Shown here piece by piece: positions 10,567 through 21,060 of a stretch of 64,000 nt of DNA. A program made the position numbers and the translations under genes. Source of the DNA: Copromyces sp. CBS 386.78 (taxonomy: Eukaryota; Ascomycota; Sordariomycetes; Sordariales; Sordariaceae). The first letter of the stretch is position 1. Each line of letters begins with the position of its first letter. The notes below the pieces were generated by a model. The model did not search any database. It was given only the letters and a program-made list of their open reading frames with translations, and was not told where the DNA came from. The stretch covers positions 1-64,000 of the forward strand of contig MU839082.1 of the NCBI GenBank assembly GCA_030685235.1. Direction: 5' to 3'.

Positions 10567-13003
10567 ATGATGGATGCTTTACGTGTCCTCCTGGAGACCT
10601 CCACGTTCAACGAGGTGCTGAGAGGTCTGGCCATCTCCATCCTTCTAGCCAAACTCGTCCCAAGCAGCGCAAAAGCCCAGGACTCCACCTTTATCACAGC
10701 CAGCGGGTTCCTGCTCATTTACTTTTTCGCTCGCTCCTGGCTGGCTCTTGTGAACCACTATGCCCCTGAGCCCTACCTGGTGAGAAAACCCTTGGTCGTT
10801 CTATGGCCCATGTTCAGTCACTAACACAGACTTCAGGACGAAGTCTTCCACATCCCTCAAGCCCAGACCTACTGTGGAGGCCGCTACCAAGAATGGGACG
10901 ACAAAATCACCACTCCCCCCGGCCTGTACCTCCTCTCCGTAGGCTGGCACAAACTCATGCGTCTGGCCGAGTGCACCCCATCTTCTCTGCGCTCCAACAA
11001 CCTCTCAGCCACCCTCCTCACAGCCCTCCTTGCTCTATCCTGCCGGCGTAGGATCGAGGCTCAGACTGCGATCGGGAAAGAGAAAAACGATGTCTCATTC
11101 TACGCTTACCATACCGCCATCAACATCGCCCTGTTCCCCGTTATTTTCTTCTTCTCGGGGCTCTACTACACCGATGTCGCGTCTACTCTTGTGGTGCTAT
11201 TGGCGTATCGGAACCACTTGAACCGGGTGGCTTCTCATTTTGAGAAGCCGGGGCTGCTTAATGGTCTTTGGACGGTCATCTTGGGCATGGCTGCGCTGTT
11301 TATGAGGCAGACGAATGTTTTCTGGGTGGTGGTGTACATGGGCGGTCTGGAGGCTGCGCATGTGGTCCGGGGATTGAGGCCAAAGCCGATTGCTGAGGAC
11401 ACTCCGAGTATTTCTTTGGCGAATCTGGGAGAGTTTTTCGGGTTTTGGCTGAAGAGATATGCGGTGGGTGATGTACACGATCCACCGGTTGATATGGCCT
11501 GGCCTGATGGTATGTCTACCCTCAGTGCCTCTACCTGAAATGTGAAGGATGCTGATCATATGACTACAGATTGGGTGTTATGTCTCTTGAGCATCGGGAT
11601 CGCTGCTCTTTGCAACCCGCTTAGGGTGCTGAGACAGGTTTGGCCTCATATCACCATCATGGGCCTCTTTGTTGCGTTCGTGGCTTGGAATGGAGGTGTT
11701 GTGCTTGGTTTGTCCCTCCTTTTCCTCCTCATCTGCGAACCAAGTAGATACTAACCATCGTGCAGGAGATAAATCCAACCACATCGCTACAATTCATCTC
11801 CCCCAGATGCTCTACATTTGGCCCTTTTTCGCCTTCTTCTCTGCTCCTCTTCTTATCACCCCTGTGCTTTCTACCCTCGCAGGTCTCTTCCGGCCCGCCA
11901 AATTTACCGCCATCTCAAACTCAAACACCGACGACACAGACCTCTCTTCACTTAGGTCTACCAAACCATCAACGAAATCCACAAGATTCTCCACGACCGA
12001 ACCACCGCAAACAACGACCCCTGCTCCCTCTTCTTCAACCGCAAAATCCTCAGGACCAGGCTCGCCCCTCCTAAACATCATCTACTTCCTCCTATCCCGC
12101 AAACTCTACTACCCCTTCCACCTCCTCGCCACCATGCTCCTCTCCGCCGCCGTCGTCAAATACAATACCATCATCCACCCCTTTACCCTCGCTGACAACC
12201 GACACTACATGTTCTACATCTTCCGGTACACCATCCTGCGCTCCTCTTCTGTTCGTCTCGCCCTCGTTTTTGCCTACACTTTCACCAGGTGGCTCGTCTG
12301 GAAGCGGCTTGAGGGGAACAACAACACCGCTTCGCGAGACTTTGTGGGGGAGATGCAGCTGAGGAATGGCGGTAATAAGATGCGGTGGAGGGATGAGTTT
12401 TCTGCTTCGCCTTTTGCTACTGATGACCTCTCGCTTGCGAGGCAGAGATTCACCAACCGTACCTTGGATGAGAACAGCAGCCCGGAAATGACCGCGAATA
12501 GCGAACAAAAGAAGGCCAACGACAAGAAAGAGCAAGAAGAAGAATTTCTCATCGGCACATTCACAACCTTCACCCCCTCCTCCTCGCAACCCAGCCCGTC
12601 TACTTCCTCCCCACGCACCTCCACCGTCCTTCTCTGCCTTTTGACGACCACCCTGTCGCTGGTCACTGCGCCCCTGGTTGAACCGAGGTACTTTATTTTG
12701 CCGTGGGTGTTCTATCGGCTGTTGGTGCCTGCTATGCCGGTGCCTTCTTCTGTTCTCTCTTCCAACAAGAAGGGCAAGGGCGATGTTGATGCTACTGCCC
12801 CTGCGGCGCAACAGCAACAACCCGAAAAGGGTCTCCTCTGGAACATCGTACACAGAACCGACTTGACGTTGGTCCTGGAGACGATCTGGTTCCTAGCCAT
12901 CAACATCGGAACCATGTACATGTTCCTCTTCAAGCCCTTTTACTGGAAGACTCCGGGTGGAGAGATGTTGGATGGGGGAAGGGTGCAGAGGTTTATGTGG
13001 TGA
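10567..13003 (+). CDS. alg10: Dol-P-Glc:Glc2Man9GlcNAc2-PP-Dol alpha-1,2-glucosyltransferase (ALG10)
   Basis: Four exons, 10567-10779, 10837-11509, 11570-11707 and 11766-13003, encode 753 aa (751 if the third ATG-like codon at 10570 is used). The frame is kept at all three joins, and each intron has a plausible branch site. Exon 2 opens with the family block DEVFHIPQAQ followed by KITTPPGLYLLS. The junction of exons 3 and 4 creates GDKSNHIA, another hallmark. Exon 4 carries HPFTLADNRHYMFYI and ends in QRFMW, as ALG10 proteins do. About a dozen membrane segments are visible. ALG10 adds the third, terminal glucose to the dolichol-linked oligosaccharide in the ER lumen, the last step before transfer to protein by oligosaccharyltransferase. 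Two low-complexity Ser/Thr/Pro-rich insertions (near residues 410-450 and 570-625) make it longer than yeast Alg10. Confidence 0.94.
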
Positions 13004-14177
13004 TTTCTTTTTGATTTCGTCTTTTGATGTTTCATTCTACTTGTATGCATTACATTATACAAAGTATGCATATGATGTATCTACCTGTTTTCATTGAATC
13101 TTGCATATGAAATCAGTGAGAGATGATGCGCATCATGTAGGTGGTTGATGGATACCAAAAATAGAATTTGTTTGTCGTTGGTTCCTACCAACAAGCTTCC
13201 CAATTTCATTCCGACGTCTGTTGGACACCGCGGCGGAAGCTTCTTTCAACATCATCAAGAAGCCCAATTCATCCCTTGCCGCCGTCACTGTATGGCCCGT
13301 ACCATATTCGAACCGATATATTCTCCTCGGAGACGCGTACGCAGACGTGAAATGATTCCACGCCAGGTGTGTTATCCATTACACCAACGAGCCAAGGAAA
13401 GGTGGCCAGTGAACGGAGCTTATATAGCTCTAGCCGAGTGAACGTTGGGGTGACAGAAGTGGCGGGCAGGAGGCAGGAGACAAGAAGGAAAAGAGCGGCA
13501 GGAACGGCAGGCGGCGCGCCCCTTTTGGGCCGTGGTCTTTGTAATATCCTTTCATGGTCTATATGATTTTTTTTTTTTTTCCTCATCAACCCAATTCCTC
13601 TCCCTGCGCTTAGATGGGTGGCAAATTTATGTGTTGTTCACTCGTCTCGTAAATCTCCCGTAGTCAACATGATGTCTGAGCAAGCGACCGTTGTAAAAAT
13701 GATGCCGGTGAGATCATGCTCCACGGCCAAGACGATTTTCCCCCGCCTAAATGATCATCATTCAATTTATTCATACAGACCGATAGCATTTTGATAACTG
13801 ATAGTGTAGTGCAATGTAATGTGTTGTTGTAGCGTCCCCCGTTCCCAAGTATGATATTTTCCTTTGCCTACCTTAATCACCCAACGCCAACTTTAAATAT
13901 CTGATCAAAGCAAGATACCTTTGACGCCCCCCTTTGACAACATTCTGTTGATACGTCCTGACCACCCTGCGGTACTGTTTCAACGAGGTCTATCCCATAT
14001 GTCCATGCTGTATCCGTGTCGCTATGTTGTGTGTGTATGTGTTGTCGTATTATCTTGTTTTTGCTTTTTCACCTTGTCGCACAAAAAGTGTTCTCGTATG
14101 GCGCTATCCAAGAAAGGCAATGGAGGCTTTTACTGCTGTGGACGAGACGTCATCTCAGCATCCTCATATCTTCTCTT
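13004..14177. other. Convergent intergenic region with a tRNA-like sequence and a poly-T tract
   Basis: This 1.2-kb space separates alg10 from a convergent small gene. It holds a tRNA-like sequence (13294-13393, listed separately) and a run of 14 T at 13567-13580. No protein gene is supported. Confidence 0.55.
13294..13393 (-). pseudogene. tRNA-like sequence, possibly a decayed tRNA gene
   Basis: On the minus strand the 100-base segment starts GGCTCGT and ends ACGGGCC, which pair over seven positions with one G-U. Positions 8-9 are TG, and a four-base D stem GTGT/ACAC closes over AATGGATA. A T-loop-like GGTTCGAATATGG lies at the right distance from the 3' end, but the T stem pairs poorly. 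I cannot fold a proper anticodon arm: no loop of seven with T33 fits, with or without an intron. It may be a degenerate tRNA or a chance match. Confidence 0.3.
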
Positions 14178-14699
14178 TCAAAGACTCAATCGATCCAAAC
14201 TCAGCCTATCCCCACTCTTAATCCTCCTTACTACCCCTAGTTTGAAAAACTTCTCCTCGCCTGTAGCTGTCCTCCCGCCGATGTATAGTTTTTCTGCGCC
14301 CGACACCTCGCGGAAGCCTTCGCTGCTGCTGTCGCTCCCTCTCCTCCTGCTGTTGTGATGGTGGTGACGATGGTGTCGACTGCCTTCTGGAATGGGAATG
14401 CCCGAGCGATGCGAGCGCGGTGATAGAGAAAGTTGTCCCATGACACCAGCTTCGCGCCCAGACGGAGAGCTCGACATTGATGCTTGGTTGCTCGTGGATG
14501 TTGTGATTGTGCGTGGCGTCGCTACAGTGCCAGGGGAGTTCGTGGAGTTCGCTTGGGCAGCCGCGCCGCCTGGGGCCGTCGCTGTAGCATTCTTGCTCGG
14601 CTGTTGACCATTGTAGAGGGAAGAAGGTGGTTGTTGGCGGAAGGCGGCGAAGAAGGTAGACAGGAAAAAGGGACGTTGGGACGGCATGGTGGATGGCAT
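14178..14699 (-). CDS. Small conserved-type protein of unknown function, Ser-rich
   Basis: A single exon encodes 173 aa. I do not recognise a characterised function. The N-terminal 100 residues are low complexity (Ser, Thr, Ala, Pro, Gln), with a His-rich patch around residues 108-115 and an Arg/Ser patch after it. The C-terminal 45 residues look more constrained: EGFREVSGAEKLYIGG, then a basic region, and the repeated ending DRLSLDRLSL, which resembles a phosphorylation-prone tail. The constrained C-terminus and the clean stop make it a better candidate than its antisense frames. A second ATG lies four codons in. Open frames upstream on the same strand (14750-15184) look like leader sequence. 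Confidence 0.55.
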   Translation of the reverse strand: MPSTMPSQRPFFLSTFFAAFRQQPPSSLYNGQQPSKNATATAPGGAAAQANSTNSPGTVATPRTITTSTSNQASMSSSPSGREAGVMGQLSLSPRSHRSGIPIPEGSRHHRHHHHNSRRRGSDSSSEGFREVSGAEKLYIGGRTATGEEKFFKLGVVRRIKSGDRLSLDRLSL

Positions 14700-16334
14700 T
14701 CCAATTTTCGGAACCAGAATGGCGCTGGCACGACTCCTGAATGTTGTGTCTAAACGGCTGGGTATGAGGTTTTGGAAGTGAGGGATATGTTGTGTCCGGG
14801 TTTGGGGTTGTGTGGGACGGGAACCCGGAAATGTTTGTGGGAAGCGAGGCGGATGCTATCGGAAACGATTGCTGGACGGGCGAACCAGAAGCCCGATATG
14901 TTGCAGGATATTCCAGAAAACGGCGACGAGTTGTCGTGCAGGACGTCCTCCTCTCGAAATTCCTGACGTCGGGCGTGGTGTCCGAGCCCTTGGCCGTGGA
15001 GCCCAGGTTGCGCCGTGCGGTGGGCTTGGCTTGGATGGAACGATCCCCGCAGAGTTGCCCTTTTGGGAGTTGGAGTTGGGCGATAAAAACTTGGGGGGTT
15101 TCGCTTTGGTGGTTGTAATGGTGGTCGAGGAACTTGGAAGTGACGATGATGACTGCAGTGGGTGGTGGACAGCAAGGTTCTCACGATACTAATCTCTCAT
15201 GTACTTCAAGGGCGACTCGCGAATTTCGACCCGGCGGATGTACGTTCAATCGCTTGACGCGCTGCTATCAAAAGGCTGATTCGCCGTCATTGAATCTCCA
15301 ACAGCGCAAGGGGTGAATTAGATATTAAAGCGCAGAAAGCCGAGTATCGCAAAAGGAGCGCTGAGCTGAGAGGGAGTTTGAGGTATGACGAAGGCCGGGT
15401 TGGGAACCGAAAGCGACAATGGGCCAAGAGCGATCGCAAAGGATCGGAACTTGGCGGCGGACGAACGGAAGGATCTTTTGGCGGCCAGAGACATGGAACT
15501 TGGCGACAACAAACAAGCGAATGCCTCCTGCCGTCCAAAGCCGGCCGACCGACTTTCTGACTGTCTCAACCTCGTTCCTGCCTGTCCTTGTGGTTGAAAT
15601 GTAATGTTCCTCGGCTGGAGGCCCACGAGTATAAGTGTTAGTGTTTACCTCTATTCTCGCCCCACTGTTCGCTTCCTACTAACAGGTATGCGACCGCTAT
15701 TCAGATGCTATCCAGCAGGGTTCGCAACTGATCCCGGGATCTTCTCGTGGCCTCAGTTATTATGGGCTGCTGATTGGTTACAGCGTTGCATGACCTCGTA
15801 GCGAACAATGAAAGAGCGGTGGTCATTGGTTGCGCTTGACCCGCAACGGTCCATCTGCATCTCATGGGATTTATGCGGGGGAACTGGAGGTGAAGATGCT
15901 GACACATCGTTTTGTTTGTTTCCTTTGCAACAACTCCGACATCGATGCCCATGTCAGCCAAATGACACCAGGCGGCGTCACAGACGACCTCGGCTGGCCG
16001 ACATTTGGTTCGAAATATCACCACTTGGAACAAACAACACTGGGCGATATGGTGATTGACGCCTTCACTTCTGCTTGGCTGTGGCTACTCGACTATCGAC
16101 ATTTCCGATTTACTCGGAGTCGGTCATCAGATACAACAATCCTAAACCGTACAACCTCTTGCGCTCGCTCGTTCATACCAAGCCTTTTTGCTAGACCTTA
16201 CTTACACAAACCATGTACGATCTGGCGGTTGGTTCGGACTTAGGAGGCCAAGGCACTTCTTTCGGCGGCGGTGCTACATCCAAGTTGGCTTCGGTCAGCT
16301 ACCATGACGCTCTCTGTCACCGACCAAGCGAAAC
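14700..16334. other. Intergenic region, no gene recognised
   Basis: It lies between the start of the small Ser-rich gene and the end of the GH43-type gene, both on the minus strand. Several ORFs of 60-140 codons exist on both strands but none shows domain-like composition. Part must be the leader and promoter of the small gene. Confidence 0.5.
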
Positions 16335-17513
16335 TTACATGGGAATCACGTATCCGTGGCGTGGGTTGGCCGGGAGGCGGTAGCTCTGAGTCTTGGACCA
16401 CTGACCGCCGGCAATGTTATATGTCTCGAACGGCATATACCCGGATCCCTTGGTGTAGTTGTCGATCCAGAGATGCCACTGGTCAAACGAAAACAAGTCA
16501 GCACGACTAATGGAACATTCAACATATTAACAGACGAGGATAGCTGAGCGCACGCACCTTGTTGCGGTCCTTGTTGTCCCTGAAGATCAACGGTCCCTCG
16601 CCAGCCGGCAACGAGCCCTGTCCAATGTTCTCCGAGACCTTCTGCCATCCTCCCGACAGGCCGTTGTACGCCACGTTCGGCTGGATCAGCTCGTTCGGTC
16701 CGTTCTTGCTGATCATATAGAATTGGCCGTTGTCACCGGCAATGATGGTGTTATCCATGCCGTACCCGGTAATGTACTGTTCCGGCTTGGTGAAAGTCAC
16801 AAAGTCATTGGTATAGCAGCGGAGGATCTTCCACCCGGCCGTGATGCCGTTGGCGGTAGAGACGACGTTCGAGGTCCAGTACACCATGAAGGCGTTACGC
16901 GCAGGGTCCCAGATGGCGTCGGGCGCCCAGGTCATGCCCGCATTGTCGGGGGATACCTTGGCGAGGCGGGGGCCAGACCAGTTGCGGAGGTTGGTGGATT
17001 CCCAGACGACGATGGACTTGGAACCCTTGGTTGTCATGTCGGTGTTGGACCAGCCTCCGGGAAGACCGTTGACTTTAAGGTCCTAGTGCAGAGGGTCAGT
17101 GGCTGTTGGTTTCGCTTTGGTTGGAAAGGGACATACCGTGGCGATGATCCAGAACTTGCTCCTGTCCGGCGCAACAATCAACGAAGGGTCGCGAATGCCC
17201 TTGGTACCGACGTTGCTGGTCAGATAAGGCTGGCCGTTCTTGAGTGCCGTCCATTGGTTGGGATCATTGTTGTTGCTGACAGCCATATAGACCTGCTCGC
17301 CGTTGGAGTAGCCTTCGCCCGTGAACTGGGTGGTCGTCAGTTCGCATTCCCTAGATCATTGTGTACAACAGCGCAAGGCTGACTCACGTAAACATAGGCG
17401 TAGTCAGTGAAGCTGTTTTGCCTGGCGGAAATCTCGCTGGCTGGCTCCGAAACTGGGGCAGCCCAGATGGGCGACAGCAGGAAGGCCCAAGAGATGTAGG
17501 CGGAGGCTCTCAT
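16335..17513 (-). CDS. Secreted glycoside hydrolase, GH43-type arabinan-degrading enzyme
   Basis: Four exons on the minus strand, 17513-17388, 17325-17137, 17082-16558 and 16478-16335, encode 327 aa; all joins are phase 0. A signal peptide (about residues 1-18) precedes the start of a five-bladed propeller domain. The exon 1/2 join restores YVYFTGEGYSNGEQVY, typical of fungal arabinan-active GH43 enzymes. Candidate catalytic residues are Asp88 (RDPSL, general base), Asp160 (WAPDAIWD, pKa modulator) and Glu267 (GEGPL, general acid). It probably cleaves alpha-1,5-arabinan or arabino-oligosaccharides outside the cell. The related family GH62, in the same clan, is the alternative. A TATA box lies about 85-90 bases upstream of the ATG. 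Expression is likely induced by pectin or arabinan and repressed by glucose, but that is inference. Confidence 0.87.
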
Positions 17514-18999
17514 CGTGGGTGTCTGGTGGTAGCTGAGTTCGGTTTGGTTGAGAACTGGCTGATTCCTTGACTTCAGACACCGACCATCACTGACATTCTT
17601 ATATCAACGAGCTCCAGCGAACCTCTCCGACCAAACCTCACTCATCAAGTTGAGGCAACAACTGCCGAACTTTGTGTTGTTGATTATGGGGTAAACATCA
17701 CAACCGTGCGCACCAGTTCAAACCTACGCGCACGAATGACGACCAGGGGTTGTTTGAGGCTCCTCGCGATGCCTTGCCTCCTCCCTGGTCCAGGTGCCAA
17801 GGACAACCACTTGCTCGGAGCTGTACGAAGAAATTGCCTATTTGGGACATGGGTCGCTACCATACTACCTTACTAAAGGAGTATGTCCCCGGATTTCCCG
17901 TTGAACTCTCCTCACATGCTCGCAGCAGGTTAATGGTGGAAGATCTCTTGGGCTTTTGACCTATCCTCAAGGATAGTGATTGGCGCGCTTCCGCTCTTCG
18001 GTACTTTGTTTGACGCAGTCGAGGATTTAAAGTTCTGGTACCGCGCCCTTCAACTACCGATAAGGTTTGAAACGTCTGCCAAGGAAAACTTGACCGCTCC
18101 TCGATCGGTAACGGATCTCAACCGGGATATCGGGCCAACTTCACGGGGTGTAGGTCTAGACCCCGGTGCATTGCGCCCAAAAGAGACAAAAACCTGCGGT
18201 CGCCAGCTCCGATAATCATGGCCAAATACGTCCACGGTGCCTTCAGCAGCACATCCTCCAAACATGCGACGGTACGAAGGCCGAGGAGGTCAAAGCAAGG
18301 TTGGGAATGGACACACCGGGCTACCATCATCGAGTGATGAAGGATCGACTTTCCTCAGAGGTGGCAATGACGGAGACCGTTGTGCCATACGTGATGAAGG
18401 GCGCAAGGAGAAGGGGCCTCCATACTCTTTAGTCACTTGTCTTGTACACCAAATGGGTGAGAACTTCTCCCTCACAACATTTGCCTCCCATCAGCCACGT
18501 TGGCTTCATGACTTGGTAGGATCTCCATTCTTTTCTAAGTCGAGGACACTCTCATGCATATGGGTGTCCGGAACTATCTCCGTGGGATTCCGTTACAAAG
18601 ACACATCAAAAGACCTAAGAATACTTTATTTCGAGAACCTCTTCCGAGGCTTTCTTTGTTAACGGTTCTCCTCAGTTGAAAGGGAAAGCACGGGAATGGA
18701 CAAAGAGCATGAACAGGACAATGGCCTTGATGAAAGGAAAGACTTGGTCAGATTTACAAGGCCACACGAGTATCAAGTGGTACAGTCAAGATCTTTACAA
18801 TGATCATTGTCCGTCCCACTATACTGGATGGGCATCTCTCCTCCTCTCGTTGATGATCCCTTTCCTAGATAATGGCCCATATCCTCACATTGCTGGTTTT
18901 CCCAGGAAATCTACTGTGCTACAGTATGATCCTGGATACCCGATACAGCTTACAAGATCCCGTCGCGGAACATCAGCGCTCTATCAGTAAAACGACACG
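17514..18999. other. Divergent intergenic region, no gene recognised
   Basis: This 1.5-kb region separates the divergent hydrolase and protease genes. Apart from the TATA box at 17597-17605 I see no feature. ORFs up to 141 codons (18237-18662) have no family signature and unremarkable composition. Confidence 0.55.
17597..17605 (-). promoter_or_regulatory. TATA box of the GH43-type gene
   Basis: Read on the minus strand this is GATATAAGA, about 85-90 bases upstream of the ATG at 17513. The same GATATAAG form precedes con-13, and TATATAAG precedes con-10. Confidence 0.55.
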
Positions 19000-20328
19000 A
19001 TGATGAAACCGTTGTCATGTGCCGGTCAGGCGGAGGTAGTGACTCGAGGAACCAAGCGAGGTACCGACGAGTTGCTAAAAAGCATCAGCACGATTGCCGA
19101 ACAACCCACCCCGAAGAAAAAGCCGAAACAATGCCGCCTGCCACGCTCCTACCGCCCAAGAGTCGGTACCACCAGCACCAACACCTCCGGTAACTCAAAC
19201 TCAACCTCCCCAACAACCAAACAAAGCTTCAACCACAATAGTACGTCCCCGATCTCTCCTCGAACCCCTCGGAAACCTCCAACCCCCATAACCACATCTC
19301 CCCACCACATCTCCTCCTCCCACCCCTCTCACACCCGCAAACTCACCCTCCGCACCAGTGGCCTCATTCCCCTCCCATGTTCTCCCACATCCATAACCAC
19401 CAAACACACCCGTCTTTCCCCTACTTCCCACGCCCTCCTCCTGCAAAAAGCTTCTCAGCTCTCGCAATACGAGCCCCTTATTCTCCCTCGCTCTTTTCGA
19501 CGACATAAAGCCAACACGGTAGATGCTACCCTGGCGTTTGCGCAATCCGAAGCCGGTACGGCGTTTTGTATCAGGGAGGATGGATTGTTGTTGACGGCTG
19601 CGCATTGTGTGGCTGAGCCTGGGCAGGGGGGCAGAAGGGAAGTAGAGGAGAGGATAAAGGGCATGGTTTTTTGGTTGGTTATGCCTGTGTCAGGAGAGGA
19701 TGATGGGGACGATTCTGGAGTAAACAAGGGCGGGCGTGGAGGGTTGGAGAGAGGGAGAGAGAGGCCAATACCAAAATCAAGGATTGTAGGGGCGAGGTGT
19801 ATAGCGTGGGATTCGGGGAGGGATTTGGCGCTTTTGAAGGTTACGCATGCTCAAACCCTTGGAAATTGGAAAAGGAAAGGGATAGGCACCTTCCCCTGCG
19901 TTAAACTACCTCCACGCACACCCAAACCCGGACCTGGACCCGCATCAGGTAAGAAGTCATGGAAAGAACCATCCCTCAACACCCCCGTCGTAGCAATCGG
20001 CCACCCGGCCGACGAACACCCCGACGATCCACCGGGCGTCAAGGCGTACGGATCGGAACACCGTCGAGTTTTGCAACTCTCTTTGGGGCGTTACCTCGGA
20101 ATTGCGCCGGACAAGGTGGACAACCCGCAGGATAACTCCGACACGGGCGCCATGCAGCATGATTGCTGGACATACTGGGGGCATAGCGGTGGGCCGATCT
20201 TTGAGCGGGATTCCGGGGTGTTGGTGGGCGTCCATGTGGATTGGAACCCGGAGGAGCCGTTGGTGAAGAGGGCGGTACCGTGGGTAGCTGTGGATGAGTT
20301 TTTGAAGGAGAATGGATTTTGGAGTTGA
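19000..20328 (+). CDS. Trypsin-like serine protease domain protein with a disordered N-terminus
   Basis: A single exon encodes 442 aa; the ATG at 19003 is an alternative start one codon in. Residues 35-140 are rich in Ser, Thr, Pro and basic residues and are probably disordered. From about residue 180 a chymotrypsin-fold protease domain follows: GTAFCI, then LLLTAAHC with His202, DLALLKV with Asp275, and GHSGGPIF with Ser396. The full catalytic triad is therefore present in the right order and context. A variable loop of about 55 residues rich in Gly, Asp and Arg sits between His and Asp. There is no signal peptide or membrane segment, so an intracellular role, as for HtrA/Deg-like stress proteases, is more likely than secretion. 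No PDZ domain is visible. The substrate is unknown. Confidence 0.8.
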   Translation: MMKPLSCAGQAEVVTRGTKRGTDELLKSISTIAEQPTPKKKPKQCRLPRSYRPRVGTTSTNTSGNSNSTSPTTKQSFNHNSTSPISPRTPRKPPTPITTSPHHISSSHPSHTRKLTLRTSGLIPLPCSPTSITTKHTRLSPTSHALLLQKASQLSQYEPLILPRSFRRHKANTVDATLAFAQSEAGTAFCIREDGLLLTAAHCVAEPGQGGRREVEERIKGMVFWLVMPVSGEDDGDDSGVNKGGRGGLERGRERPIPKSRIVGARCIAWDSGRDLALLKVTHAQTLGNWKRKGIGTFPCVKLPPRTPKPGPGPASGKKSWKEPSLNTPVVAIGHPADEHPDDPPGVKAYGSEHRRVLQLSLGRYLGIAPDKVDNPQDNSDTGAMQHDCWTYWGHSGGPIFERDSGVLVGVHVDWNPEEPLVKRAVPWVAVDEFLKENGFWS

Positions 20329-20661
20329 ACCTTAGGATTGGGGATATGAAGTAAAATGGATATACAACATGGGCAGGTGTCACGTAGAGCAATTTATTTC
20401 ACGAGATGAGAATGGACAGATTGTTTTTGACAACATGTCAAGGAATTCAATTGTCAAAGAATGAGATATCGGTAACCGAGATACGCAAGATTGCCCGAGT
20501 ACGCCTTCTCACGCCAACCAAACAGATCCCAATTCCAATCCTGTGTCATCCATCCATACTAGTATTACAGCTCTTGTCATTCAGAGAGGAAGTCATCAAG
20601 TCGTATCCCGTTGCGCCAAATGGTATCAGATCAGATGATGGTAGTCGCAGTAATAGGTCGT
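20329..20661. other. Convergent 3' region between the protease gene and con-10
   Basis: Short space holding the two 3' UTRs. No other feature is seen. Confidence 0.6.
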
Positions 20662-21060
20662 TTACTCATCATCGTCGGCACCAGTACCGCCGGAAGCCTT
20701 GCCGCCCTTGCGACCGGCCTCGCGGGCCTTCTCGGAGCCGGGCTCGAAGCTTCCGCTGGAGGCCTTGCCGCCCATGGAAGCGATCTCGCGCTGGTTCAGA
20801 TGTCAATCAGAGCTCACTCACCCATTCGATTTCGGTTCCCTGTAGACAGGGGCGAAAGATAGATAACGTACCTGCTTCTCTGGGTCCATGCTGGCGAAAC
20901 CACCGCTGTGGCTGGCCTGACCTCCCTTGGAGGCAATGGCTTGGACCTCTTCCTTGGGGCTGAAGCAATGAGAAAAACGTTAGCAAGGTGTATAAGGAGA
21001 TGGACGATGAACTTACCGGTTGGCGAAGTTGCCGGGGTTGTCGTTACCAGAGCCAGCCAT
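20662..21060 (-). CDS. con-10: Conidiation-specific protein 10 (CON-10)
   Basis: Three exons on the minus strand, 21060-21017, 20959-20872 and 20790-20662, encode 86 aa. The introns have donors GTAAGT and GTACGT. The protein is hydrophilic and built from glycine-rich KGG repeats: IASKGGQAS, IASMGGKAS and AGRKGGKAS, ending in GADDDE. This repeat type (KGG motif, as in bacterial stress protein GsiB) is seen in stress and dormancy proteins. The sequence agrees with my memory of Neurospora CON-10, including the start MAGxGNDNPGNFANRP. Known biology of con-10: transcripts accumulate during macroconidiation and after light exposure, and are under strong developmental repression in mycelium. The TATA box and the long upstream region fit tight regulation. 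Confidence 0.96.

Noticed and set aside
16005..16040. GGTTCGAAAT motif resembling a tRNA T loop
   Set aside because: No acceptor or anticodon stem can be built around it on either strand.
17351..17387. Shorter intron 1 in the GH43-type gene, ending at the CTAG at 17351-17354
   Set aside because: It leads to a frame lacking the conserved FTGEG block; the acceptor before 17325 restores it exactly.
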